Shown: positions 26,101-35,800 of the stretch, in pieces | Numbering within the stretch: the stretch's first letter is position 1 | How the letters are laid out: each line of letters opens with the position of its first letter | Assembly (NCBI GenBank): GCA_037975125.1 | Contig: JAJQOW010000014.1 | Location: forward strand, 620,001-684,000 | DNA: 64,000 nucleotides | From: Latrodectus hesperus | Taxonomy: Eukaryota > Arthropoda > Arachnida > Araneae > Theridiidae | Direction: 5' to 3' | Notes under the pieces: model-generated | The model's database searches: none | What the model saw: only the letters and a program-made list of their open reading frames with translations | What the model was told of the DNA's origin: nothing | Position numbers and translations under genes: made by a program

Positions 26101-28877
26101 ATCTGAATTCATTTTAATGAGTAAATCATCTCCTTATTTGTGGGAAACATTGTCTCTCATCATATACATGCTTTTGTGTGTTTACTAGATAAAATATTTA
26201 TATAGAATCATTACTAATTGCACCAACATTTCCCTTATTGCCTTCCTTTTATTGAATGGAAACAGCCAACAAAAAAGTCAAATTTAATATTAAAATAAAA
26301 GTGACATACTTTTTCAAATAATAAACATCTTAAAATATTTAGTTTTACACTAATATAATTAAAAAAAACCTATTTCAAAATAGTAAATAAAAATACATTC
26401 CAACAGTAAAAAAAAATTTTTTTTTAAAATGCTACAGTAAAATATTTTTGCATCAGTTATTCTTGAAAAGAAGTGATTTTTTGTGATCCATAATAGTCTT
26501 GAAAAAAGTTTTTCGGGCACAGATGCCGCATAATCCAATACTGCAAATTCTGAACTTTTTTGGCGATGAAGAAATGTTGCCAAGTTGATGTATTGTAATG
26601 TGCGTGATAACGTAAATACTAAGGTTGCCAAAATAGAATTTTCAGTATAATCTTTATAGGTCTCATCATCTATGACATAATAAATACCAGGTTGCTAGAT
26701 AAACAAGAAAATCTGCCAAAAAATCACCAAACTCAGAACCTGGATTGTGCAACATGTGTGCCATTTTCAGAAATAACTAACTTTCTAAAAGTTTTTTAAT
26801 TCTTTATATGTAAAATGTTTTAGTTAATGTTAAGACAAAACTGCTGTAATGATATCTGGGTATGGAAATTATTTTAGTTGTGTATTAATCTATATCCAGG
26901 AGAAAGATTTCCTTTTATAAAAAATTCTCTTTGAATTAAAATTTAAATAGCATAATTATTTTGCATCAAATTATTTAAGTATAGCTAATGAATATTAATA
27001 AAATGTATAAAACAGAACAAATTTAATGAACATACATTATTCATACAAACCTGAAAGTCATCAGAATTTGATGGAGCATTTTGTAACCAATTACTATCCC
27101 TTTTAAATACCTTGACTAGATCTGAATTCCTCGAATCTTTAATGTCAACTAATTTACAAACAGGAGTTTCTCCATTCTGATCCAAATCAGTAACACAAAT
27201 ATCTTTACTTCGAGAGGGAGGGGTGGAAGAACTAGATGAACTAGATGCAGCCATTATCCATTCAATATCAGGACCCCAAGGTGATACATTTCGACTTTGA
27301 GTGCCAGCAGATGAAGGAAGAATTATGGCATATGAAACAGCACCATCTTCTGTACACCTAGGAAGAATTCTCCGAGCTAAACGTGCTTGAACTGCACCAA
27401 GTAATCCTTCTGCATCAGAGTTTATTTCAATAACATCTACAGCAGAAACTAATGGTACTAAGCGTGTGGGTCCCATTGCTTGTGCAAGAGCTGCAAAACA
27501 TTCTAATGATGCAAGGCGAACTCTTCTTTTTGTATCAGTAAGAAGAGGAGCAACAGATTCACAAAGTGGAAGAAATTCAAAATTATAGCTGGGAAACGTT
27601 AAAACTGCCGCAGTCACTCTATTAACTATTTCTTCCCTTAGTCGCGGATTACGACTATCTTTATTTTGTAATAAATGTCCCAATACTTCAGTAGGTTTAA
27701 TATGATGCATTAAACGGTGAATAACTCGAATAGCATGTTCACGAACAACAAGTTTAGGATCACCAAGACGTTTCAGAATGGATGTTACAAAAGTTTTTAA
27801 AAATCTCTTCATTTGATTTTTAAATTTATCTATCAACAAATCATACACACTTAAAGCTTGAATAACAACTTTGAAATTAAAGTCATCTAATAATTTAGCA
27901 AGAAATACCATATACTCATCCATATCAGATATTTTTTCAGAAAAATCTGGTATTTCCCTAATTATCATTTTCATATGTTCTATTGCTTCCACACGAGTTT
28001 TCCAATCATCACTTTTTATTTTTTCCGTAATATAAGGCTGAAAAATACCAAAGTCATATTTCAAAAGTTTGTTTCCACCACCACAAATACCATTCATATT
28101 TGAAAAGCTAGAATGACTACCAGAACTACTGCTTATTCTAGAGCTATTAATAGAAAATTTATTCAATACTCTTGTGTAAGTATTGGCAGCCTCTCCATCT
28201 AACTTTTGAAGATACTGGTCAAATGTAGGGGATCCAAGAAGCTCATGAATTTTTTGCATAGCTAAAAATATTGGGTAAAACAACGATGCATCACCATCCA
28301 CAAAATGTTTTGAAAGGCATTCAATTAAAGGAAATAAATTTTCATTTTCAAATCCACAAGTAAATAAAATACCTATACTCATTATGCAACCTTTTCTTAT
28401 ACTATACTCAGGGTTTTCCAATCCATAATGAATAAATAGTTTTTGAAAATCTTGCAAATTATTTGTGTACTTCATGTACACATGAAGAGATTGCAAAGCT
28501 GCTCTTCGAACATTCACGTTGTCATGACCCAGATTTGATATGATTTTAGGCAATGCATCAGACATACAGGAATCAAGCTCATCATTTATGCTAGGTATTA
28601 TACCACAAACTAGTAACAAGCACTGATAACGCACTTCCCATCTAGAATCATCTAATACATTAGAAAGAACGTCAAATACAGATTTCACGGATGCATTATG
28701 AAATGGCAAATATCCATTACCATTTTTAAGCAGTTTTCGCATAACAATTAAACTTTCTATCCTTTTAGCAGCATTATAATCTAACAGATTCTGAAACATT
28801 ACATTAGTATCCATGTTAAATAAGTTAGATTTCAGTAGTCCACTTTGGACTGCATCAGTTCGAGATCCTTTCACCAT
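10086..28877 (-). CDS. TOGARAM1: TOG array regulator of axonemal microtubules-like protein (TOGARAM/Crescerin), 5' part
   Basis: Exons on the minus strand are 28877-27051, 17630-17531, 14879-14766, 12350-12202 and 10138-10086, joined in phases 0, 1, 1, 0 with consensus splice sites and no stop; about 747 residues are visible. Residues about 25-235 and 268-495 are two helical HEAT-repeat arrays with TOG-like intra-helix loops. They are separated by a Ser/Asn linker (about 240-262), and a second Ser-rich linker follows (about 525-550). The second array carries blocks typical of this family: DDWKTRVEAIEHM, REEIVNRVTAAVLTFPSY, DTKRRVRLASLECFAALAQ, VQARLARRILPR. Family members bind tubulin through TOG domains and control ciliary microtubule length. 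The start is supported by an in-frame TGA nine codons upstream. Vertebrate members have further C-terminal TOG domains; none are seen, so the gene probably continues beyond base 1. Paralogue assignment (1 versus 2) is uncertain. Confidence 0.85.
10586..10830. repeat. Tandem duplication with one copy split by an insert
   Basis: The 25-base sequence starting aacaataatatcaaaacaga occurs at 10586-10610 and 10806-10830. In the second copy it runs straight into atacacgatatcc; in the first, the matching atacacaatatct is about 125 bases further on. The intervening block (about 10611-10735) is GC-richer and has TTAA on both sides. This looks like a small tandem duplication whose left copy later received an insertion. 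It lies in TOGARAM intron 4. Confidence 0.55.
12202..12350 (-). CDS. TOGARAM1: TOGARAM-like exon 4
   Basis: Bounded by acceptor CCTTTAG and donor GTATGA on the minus strand; 149 nt, open in phase 1 and ending in phase 0. It encodes a basic Ser/Gln-rich stretch (including PVPSKQQTLRALSAQRHN). It stands out from the AT-rich intron around it by base composition. Confidence 0.75.
13270..13420 (+). mobile_element. Possible tRNA-derived SINE remnant
   Basis: A B-box-like GGTTCAATCC (about 13332) sits in a GC-richer block whose preceding bases could be a decayed tRNA head. It directly precedes the Tc1 fossil. No target duplication was found and the A box is unclear. Confidence 0.3.
13500..14095 (+). 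pseudogene. Tc1/mariner transposase fossil
   Basis: A decayed plus-strand transposase read in pieces. The block AITELNQQHTNSPVLMIIVK (about 13585-13645) is followed by RHLQKQDMYSRKAMPKLLVT and DVNAKYQLQNCHTHKNWS, matching the DNA-binding to catalytic linker of Tc1-like transposases. Later pieces (FWFSAGPIEIS about 13922-13955; a VNAMMQASFS-type block about 14002-14030) fit the central DDE region. Stops and frameshifts are frequent, and the 3' end is lost in an AT microsatellite. It lies in TOGARAM intron 3, antisense to the gene. Confidence 0.75.
14095..14179. repeat. (AT)n microsatellite
   Basis: An AT dinucleotide run at about 14095-14111, a short break, then about 14120-14179. It ends the Tc1 fossil. 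The open frames crossing it, rich in Tyr-Ile, are artefacts of the repeat. Confidence 0.95.
14766..14879 (-). CDS. TOGARAM1: TOGARAM-like exon 3
   Basis: Bounded by acceptor TTTACAG and donor GTAAAT on the minus strand; 114 nt, open in phase 1, Ser/Met/Lys-rich (including ELNDMSSYEMKSFQDSSKMK). Phase and composition fit a linker exon of the TOG-array gene. Confidence 0.72.
15689..15744. repeat. Perfect 16-bp inverted repeat
   Basis: AGAAGTTGACAAATTT (15689-15704) is the reverse complement of 15729-15744, with a 24-base loop; weaker matching extends outward a few bases. It lies in TOGARAM intron 2. It may be a fold-back element; the family is unknown. Confidence 0.6.
16138..16318 (-). mobile_element. 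tRNA-derived SINE family 1, copy A, with target duplications
   Basis: On the minus strand the element starts GCCGAGCTGGCAGCCGAATG, which contains an A box. A slightly damaged B box follows (GGTTCCAATCC where copy B has GGTTCGAATCC), then a non-tRNA body ending CAAACAAACC. Perfect 13-base direct repeats (tcagtatttttga) flank it at 16125-16137 and 16319-16331. It is nearly identical to the copy at 23524. Confidence 0.9.
16874..17247. mobile_element. MITE with 28-bp TIRs and TA target duplication
   Basis: The left end CTTGTATAAAAATTCCATTG (16874 on) matches the reverse complement of the right end, which begins CTTGTGTAAAATCCCATTGA and ends at 17247. Similarity extends over about 28 bases with few mismatches. 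TA lies immediately outside both ends, as in the Tc1/mariner superfamily. The interior is AT-rich with no coding frame, so this is a non-autonomous element of about 374 bp in TOGARAM intron 2. Confidence 0.7.
17531..17630 (-). CDS. TOGARAM1: TOGARAM-like exon 2
   Basis: Bounded by acceptor TATTTAG and donor GTAAGT on the minus strand; 100 nt, open in phase 0, encoding a charged segment (NTENELVKEQNKRLNSEIKD and on). The phase matches exon 1. No domain is recognised; it is likely part of the disordered linker after TOG2. Confidence 0.75.
17826..17966 (+). other. Structured 5' UTR of the LOA-like LINE
   Basis: Three nested or adjacent stems can be read. CCCTCACA (17826-17833) pairs with TGTGAGGG (17860-17867). 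CAGGTAGCACAG (17874-17885) pairs with CTGTGCT (17950-17956) and, after a 5-base bulge, ACCTG (17962-17966). Inside, GGAACCTAAAC (17899-17909) pairs perfectly with GTTTAGGTTCC (17913-17923) around a 3-base loop. No HDV-type ribozyme topology fitted. It probably serves retrotransposon RNA translation, packaging or promoter function; the role is inferred. Confidence 0.6.
18159..19341 (+). pseudogene. LOA-like LINE ORF1 (gag-like, DUF4780-like), frameshifted
   Basis: An ATG at 18159 opens a frame of 270 residues: a basic N-terminal region (KSQRRNLRRRNKAKEQ), then a domain resembling the arthropod retroelement DUF4780 (GLSLVSGALILQC, VEWIKNSF). A frameshift near 18950-18970 moves the rest (RRIFEVDMEASEAIKKANYG, then an acidic Ser-rich tail) to another frame, ending with TAG at 19339-19341. 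ORF1 proteins of this clade bind the element RNA. The DUF4780 assignment rests on recalled pattern similarity and needs a profile search. ORF2 starts 17 bases after the stop. Confidence 0.75.
19359..22980 (+). pseudogene. LOA-like LINE ORF2 (APE endonuclease, RT, RNase H), broken
   Basis: From the ATG at 19359, about 200 residues of APE-type endonuclease carry QINLHHSRS, DLIQEPW and GCDANAHHTMWGSS. After a break near 19950, a linker (20161-20517) and a second break precede the RT (20683-21504). The RT has SPGMDG, FRPISLTS, VFLDIEGAFDKVP, CPQGGVLSPILW and the catalytic YADD at 21364-21375. Frames shift again near 21500 and 21710. The RNase H domain follows (YTDGSKMNSNTGAG, FQAEVFAI, CSDSQAAL, WVPGHSGVPGNELADELA), split by a stop near 22405 and a shift near 22545. 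The C-terminus has a CxxC...H...C motif (CRGCHYMEETSIHILCEC) and ends at 22980. At least six breaks rule out function. Confidence 0.9.
23524..23701 (-). mobile_element. tRNA-derived SINE family 1, copy B, with 15-bp target duplications
   Basis: Near-identical to the copy at 16138 and better preserved: on the minus strand an A box within GCTGGCAGCCGAATGG and an exact B box GGTTCGAATCC. Perfect 15-base direct repeats (tttattatattaagg) flank it at 23509-23523 and 23702-23716. The tRNA-like head keeps a T-arm-like region, but the sequence continues into a SINE body, so it is not a tRNA gene. Confidence 0.92.
23717..27050. other. Remainder of TOGARAM intron 1
   Basis: AT-rich intron sequence without recognisable genes. 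A less AT-biased block at about 26440-26760 includes a minus-strand frame of 90 residues (26631-26359) that matches nothing I know and has no splice-site support; it may be an unrecognised repeat. Confidence 0.45.
27051..28877 (-). CDS. TOGARAM1: TOGARAM-like exon 1 (609 codons, TOG1 and TOG2)
   Basis: The frame opens at an ATG at 28877 and stays open past the splice donor CAG|GTTTGT at 27050-27049. The read-through after the donor gives only about 20 residues, then a stop, so splicing at 27051 in phase 0 is the better model. This single exon encodes both visible TOG arrays. Confidence 0.88.
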
Positions 28878-29627
28878 TAGAGCATTTGAAAATAAACTTG
28901 TCCATCAATAACAAACGAAAAGGAATCACTGTACTGTTTGTTTCTGAGAATAAAGATGTGGGTTATGCCGGTGACACACATAGATGTTTACATTTAAAAG
29001 GTCAATCAACATTCCATATAATAATATAACTTCATAATTAAAAATTATTAATTAAACTAATTAATCTAAGTTTTATCCATCAAAACAAACAACAGTTAAA
29101 TTAACTAAATCATTTATTTAAAAAATACGATTTTAAATTCATTTATGTTGCAGACAGAATCGCAGAAGACAAGTTTCGTTTCCATTTTGATATAAATTTT
29201 ATATATCATAAATATCGATTACATAATACAGTGAAGTTATTTGAGTTCTTTTAGTTCAAAAAATAAAATTATCAAAATTAAAAATTTTTTAAAAAACCCT
29301 ATTATTTTTATTTTATTCTTTAATTTCTTAAATAAAACATATTAGTTAGAATGAAATTAATGGAAAAACAATAAAATGCTCTATGAAGTGAAGTCAAGAA
29401 GAGAATCGATTTGATTAGTTTATTTTGTATTCTAGTTTCACTTTGCTGTTTTGCAGTATTTCGTCAGCTGGATTTCCAAGAAGTTGATACATCTGTGATT
29501 TGCTTAGTTTGTAGTTTCACTTTGCTGCTTCACATTATTTCGTTTATTAAATTTCAATGAAGTCAAAACTTTTTGTGGTAAACTTTTTTTAGAAAATTCT
29601 TAAAGTTTTTAATTGAAAAAATTTAAC
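28878..29627. promoter_or_regulatory. Divergent intergenic promoter region
   Basis: This interval separates the TOGARAM-like start (minus strand) from the WARS1 start (plus strand). Both 5' UTRs and promoters should lie within it. No unambiguous TATA box was assigned because the sequence is AT-rich throughout. The right third contains a duplicated segment described separately. Confidence 0.6.
29433..29570. repeat. Tandem duplication upstream of the WARS1 start
   Basis: A 32-base segment beginning tagtttcactttgctg at 29433-29464 recurs at 29512-29543 with four mismatches, and similarity continues for about 20 bases more (an attt-c-gaagt pattern). The second copy ends about 60 bases before the WARS1 ATG, so the repeats fall in the 5' UTR or core promoter. 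Confidence 0.75.
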
Positions 29628-29772
29628 ATGACTAGTGTGGTTTCTGAAAACAACGTGGAGATCAGCAATGGAAATGATAACATAAAGGAATCGAATGATG
29701 CCGATGATTTTGTAGATCCTTGGAATGTTGTAAGCAATTCTGCGACAGGTGTTGACTACGACAAATTAATAC
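29628..29772 (+). CDS. WARS1: WARS1 coding exon 1
   Basis: Start ATG with A at -3. It encodes the acidic N-terminus and [19 protein letters not shown]. The donor is GTTAGT, a less common but valid form; the exon ends after the first base of a codon. Confidence 0.92.
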
Positions 29773-32700
29773 GTTAGTTATATTTTTTTCTTTAATCAAA
29801 ATTAGTTGAATCTAAGTTTTTTCCTTTGCTCTATAACATATGTAAATTTTCCAAATTTATTAACATAGAAAATTTTTTATTTCAATTTTAGATCGTTTTG
29901 GTAGCTTGAAAATTGATGAAAAGTTGATTCATGAATTCGAACGAGTAAGCCAAAAACCAGTTCATCATTTTTTGAGAAGAGGCATCTTCTTTTCTCATAG
30001 GTATTAAACAATCGAAAATATTCTGTATAATTTGATTACTTATATTTTAATGGTATTCGTATTTTAAACTTTCGCGAGCAACTTAGTTTTAATATGGCTT
30101 TCCTACAGTTAAATTTCGTTTCTACAATTTACAAAATTTTCTGAAGAGTGAATAAGCTATTTGGACTATAATATTCTATATTTTTACTATTTTATCAAGG
30201 TATAAAATTTTTAAACAAATTTTTCTGAATGTAATTTTTGTTATTATTTTATAATCACAAATTTTATTTTCACTGGTGTTGATTCTGAATTCTGCTCTTA
30301 AAATCCTATTTCAAATTATGTGCTAAATTACTAATATCTGATAATCAGTAATTATAGGTAAAATCTTAATTGCCCATAATTATTGATTATTTATCAAATG
30401 TAACAGAAAATTGCTTCACCTAAAGGTAATCAAACAATTTGTGCTGCAAGACTTAAGATTGATTAATGAAATTAATAATATTTTTAAATAATAAAGAATT
30501 AATGCACCTAGTGAGAAACAAAGACGTAGTGAGATTAATGAAAGCACAAAGAATACTGTGGCTTGGCCATGTACTCCACAGAGATGAAAAAAATATCATA
30601 AAAAGGATAACAAAGGGTAAATTATTCAATAGCAAGAAGGGGAGACACAGAGAAACATGGATTGACAATCTGGAAAAGGTTCTAAAGACCATGAATATAA
30701 AGAATTGGAAAAATTTGGCTCTGAAGCGGGAAAAGTAGAAGGAGGTTGTATTGGAGGCTAAGGCCTGCATAGGGCTGTAACGCCAGTTAAGAAGAAGAAG
30801 AATATTTTTCTTTACTTTATTTTTATATGCAGTCATATCTTTAGAGAATCATTAATAAAACTATTTAATCTCAAAAAAACAAAAATATATATACATATAT
30901 TCTGAATTGTCTACAATGTATGTGCTGAATTTGGTAACAGTTATCATCAGTGATTATCCCAAAATGTCTTGATTGTCCACTGATCAATTACAGTCCTCCT
31001 TAATGTCTATCCTTGCAATAAATGTATAGTTACTTTTACAGTGATATGATTAAATAAGTAATTTGTTTTTATTGTGATTTGTAATGTGGCAATTGATTAA
31101 TAAAGAAAATAACTATTAGATTTGTACTTTGAATGTATGAGCTTCAACATTCGAAAACTTGTTTAAACATCACTTGAATAAATTCTTGATTTTATAACTT
31201 TTTGATATTGATGTAACTCCTGTCTTATGTTTATTACATTAAATGATATTAATTCTGTAGATAAGAAAAATATTGCAATTATTTCTATGAATATATATAT
31301 AACTCCTTGTTCATAGTAATCAGATATTTTAAAATTAATATTAGAATAAGAGGAAATCTTTTATTCTTTTTAATAGTTATAGAAGATTCATTATAGGAAT
31401 AATACATCATATTAATAGAACATCTTACCTTTGATAAAAAAATTATTTTGCATTTTTTTCCATTAAAAATCGACAAACATGTTTTGCTCACATCCCTTCT
31501 TTATATATCTGCTTTCATTAAAATTAGTTCCTGATATTGATATATTAGATATTTCAATATTTGTAAGCTTAGATTTCTTTAATTTTATACTGAATCATCT
31601 TTAACATGAAAACAGCAACCTTGAGCAATAAACCAATTTGCATTAAAATTATAATAGAATTATTAGTATTTCATTTTTAAATCAATTAATATTCATTCTG
31701 AAAGTTAATTTTTTTCATCTGAGATTTTGCAGCAATTTCATTCATATGATGAATATATACAGGTATAAAATTAAAAAATGTTTTTAATAATTTATTTAAT
31801 ATGTATATTTATTTTAATGTTAGCGTTTATAAATTGTGGCCTATTTTGTGTTCTGGCTAATTATGATATAAGTTCATTTAATTTATAAATATTTTTTCTT
31901 TTGCTAAAATAGGGATCTTTATGAAATTTTAAAGAGATATGAACAAAAAAAACCATTTTTCCTCTATACTGGCCGAGGACCATCTTCAACAGCTCTTCAC
32001 TTAGGACACTTGATCCCATTTTTGTTTACAAAGTAAGCTTTACTTTATTTAATCTTGATAATCTTATTGCAATACTTATAAAATCTAAATTGAAACTTGC
32101 TTAAAATTTACTTGTAAAGTGTGTGCAGTAGATCATTTTTGAATATTTTGATGGTCTAAACCTGGTAGTAAGTATCTGTACCTCCCCAGGCCACATAATG
32201 AGCTTTACTGCTATTAGGACAGCCTACAATTTATATATTATGCTGGACCTCATTGGTTTATGCAAAATAGGTTCAGGACTGTCTTTTCTTAGGTTTTCCC
32301 CAATTGCCCTTAGCAAATTTCAACTCCCTGTTTAGCTTTCTTTTCTGCACCAAAGCTTTTAAATAGAGAGGCAGGCATGAAACAACTGGAGATCATTTAT
32401 ACCTCTAGTACTAAAGGAGCCATTTTTATTCTATCAGTTGATATGCTCTGAGTTTCTTTATGTTTTATAGACAGGTCTACCTCAGATTGTATCTGCATGA
32501 GAAGTGGTTTCAGTTTTTTACAATTTTTCATCCATAAAACTATGAGTATAATTTTCAGAAAGTAAGGGTCCATCCAGCATTCCCCGAGTTGTGAGTAAAG
32601 CAAGGTATTTTATCAGTTTGTTGGGCATAATAGAGAAGACTCTGTTAAAGATCTTTATATAACTGAGTAATATTCACACTTCAGGCACTAGTTGTATTAC

Positions 32701-32853
32701 ACCAAGGTTATGGGAATTAATTCACAGCTTCATATGGAGTGTCCTTTCAAAGGGAAAGAAAAGACTTTCTGCTATCCACCGTGTGCTGAGCCACTTGGTA
32801 GCCTCTGAAGCCCTAAAAATTACAAGTTTAGGCAGCAGAAGTAATTTTTGCAT

Positions 32854-32891
<38 letters not shown>

Positions 32892-35800
32892 CTCTTGATC
32901 TAGAAAAGTTTTTGATCTAGATTTCATTCTAGATTCACCAAAATTCAATTATGTATAAAAATTTGTGTGCAGTTCTGCTTCTATATTTTTTGAAGATTAT
33001 CATTATATTAAAAAAGTATATTAATAATATAATTTTAAATCAACTTTCCATGTAATTATTTTTAGTAATGTATTTATTCAATTTATTATTTGATTTTATA
33101 ACAATATTTTTATTTATCTTCAAAAAATTTCTGATTTTGTCTTCCAAAAAACTAAATATGTTTAAGAAAAGGTAAGTCTTCTGGATAAACAAAATTAGCA
33201 ATTGAAACATTCCTTTTTTCATTTATATCATCAATATAATGTTAACCTTATCAATAAAAAGCTATTTTATTTATTATGGTATTTTTTTTTAAATATCTTT
33301 TTGTATTTCATTTTTGATAACCTCAAGAATAAAATTTCTAAAGTATTCCATATATTTGTGTTGAAATAAATGTTAATTTTTATGAACAATAGTACTGAAC
33401 TGTAAATATTAAATTTTTAATTCATAAAAGATAAAGCAGTATATTTAGCATAAAAATGTACTTATAATTGAAAAGGGTTATCCTTAAAATTGTGTATTTA
33501 ATAAAATTGCTTTATATGTTGAATATGTTTTGGTGAACTTTTTCTTGTTTTCGTCATAAACTTTAAAACTCATTTTGAAACTCCTATGCAACTTTAATAA
33601 AAATCAAACTATTCGCATTTAAGTTTATTCAAAGTTTCATTCTTAATGAATTGTGTTTTAAAAAATCAATCAATATATTCATTAATATTTTTAATGCTAG
33701 ATTTATGATGGTTATAAATTTCATTGATATAATTTAAAAACTATTTTTCTATTAGGTGGTTACAAGATACATTTGATGTGCCTTTAGTTATACAGCTGAC
33801 TGATGATGAAAAGTTTTTATGGAAAGATTTAACTATAGAAGAGGCTCAGAAATTGGCTTTTGAAAATGCAAAAGATATTATTGCATGTGGTTTTGATATT
33901 AAAAAGACCTTCATTTTTTCTGATTTCCAGTATATGGGGTGAATATGCTTAAAAGATAATTAATTATAAATTTAAAATTATTACTATACATAGAGTTTTT
34001 GTTGAAGAAAGTTATTTTATTTGTCTTCCCAGCTATCACTTTTCTTATTATTAAAAATACAAGAAGTAGTCACATGGTAAAGCAATTATTTTTGAAATAT
34101 CGTGTACTTTAAATAGAAAGTACTAGCGGCACAACCTGCACTCAGCTATCTGTATCATCATCTTAAAGTGTATAATCTGGAAAAGATGAAAATTTGCTTT
34201 ATACCATCATGAAATAAAGCAGGTTAATTTTAATGTTACTATGTTTTCAATAAACCCAAATCACTTTGAAAATCCTATTAAGTTTAAGTCTTCTAGAAAT
34301 AAATCACTGAGAATGATCTTATGAATGTTGTGAAGGAAGCTTTTATTCAAGGATTACCTTGAAATAGCCACATCTCACCTTATCTGGTTGAAGCTGTTAC
34401 AGCTATTAAAAGTAGACCTAATTTACAAGAAATACATAAAAATGGTAAAAAATAATTTAGTCTCATGTTAAGTAGTAAATAGAGTACTGTATATAAATTG
34501 ATAAATAGTAAATAAAGAAGGTATTGTTGATCCATTTATCCTGTATCAAGCCACATCTGCTTACATATCAAAATAATTAAAAAAAACTATTTTAATATAC
34601 AAAACTCAGTATCAAGCATCAAAGCTTGTATCAGTAGCTGAAACACAAATAATTATTAAACTAAGAAATGGACAGAAAATGCAATTGATGGAGTAAAAAA
34701 AGAAATTAAAGTAAAAAAAAGAATAAAAATAGAAATAATGTCAATAAATTAATTTAATAAAACAAACATTAAATGCAAATAATATAATAAATGAGAATTT
34801 GAATAAAATATGTGACCAAATTAACATTTTTTCCTGCATATAATCTGATTATGTGCTAATTTAATGTTAAATTTTGTTGTGTGCATTATTTGCCACCACA
34901 GATTATATGAAAAATCATTCTCGATCACAGAAACCCTTAAGCCTTTATGACTCAGCTGATGCATTTCAGTTATTATCAGCTTTGCCCAATTACACTCAAG
35001 AACTAATTTAGTCTCTTTCTGGGTATAACAATTCATATTGTCTCATTCGCATTTTGCCTTGGCCTGAGATATTTTGTCTTGAAAATATGTGAGTTCTGTA
35101 CTGCCATGTGGAAGTGAAAGTGTCTTAATTAAACAGTGGATTTTGATCTAAAAGTTATAGAATAGTCAACTAAAAACTTATAAGTAGCATGCTAAATTAA
35201 AACAAACACAAAGCATCTGCAACATGAAATGAAAATATATCCAGTGTATATTTGAGAATAATCCATTTCTTTTATTTAAAGGTTAATGAAACATACATTC
35301 AGTATTGTTCCATTACACTAATGCAAATTTCACCATGTTGACATTCTTGTGACAAACTCATGGAAAATAGGTAAACAAAAATATTCATTGTTAGTTGAAA
35401 AATCTATTTTGAAGGCATAATTATTTTTCTGTTTAAAATATTTTCGAAAGGTGAACATTTAAAAATAATAATGGTATTAGCTGCAATTTCTGATATTTTT
35501 ACACTTGGTAATAACATTTGGGGGTAGTCTCTTCTATAATTTTATTCATAAGACTGAAAGTTGTTTCTTAATAAGTATAATATAGTCATGAGGCCCAGTG
35601 GATTTTAGAATGTTGACAGGCTCTTGTACTAATATTTATTTATTCATGTTGAGCCAGACATTTCAAGAACTAATTAACCCTTTAGTTGCACAGATATTAT
35701 AAAGTCTGTATAGTTGATTTAAAATGATTTGGCGATATGATTTTGGAACAAATGGTCGAGGTTTGCCTGTTCAAATCTGGATCATTTTCTTCTGCCTGAA

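Noticed and set aside
30453..30836. A minus-strand frame of 127 residues
   Set aside because: It is the complement of the LINE fragment, with Phe/Leu-rich composition expected from antisense of Lys/Glu-rich coding.
34310..34450. A plus-strand gag-like stretch ([26 protein letters not shown])
   Set aside because: Suggestive of a retrotransposon gag, but short, interrupted by a stop and on the strand opposite to the neighbouring pol fossil; not enough to call.
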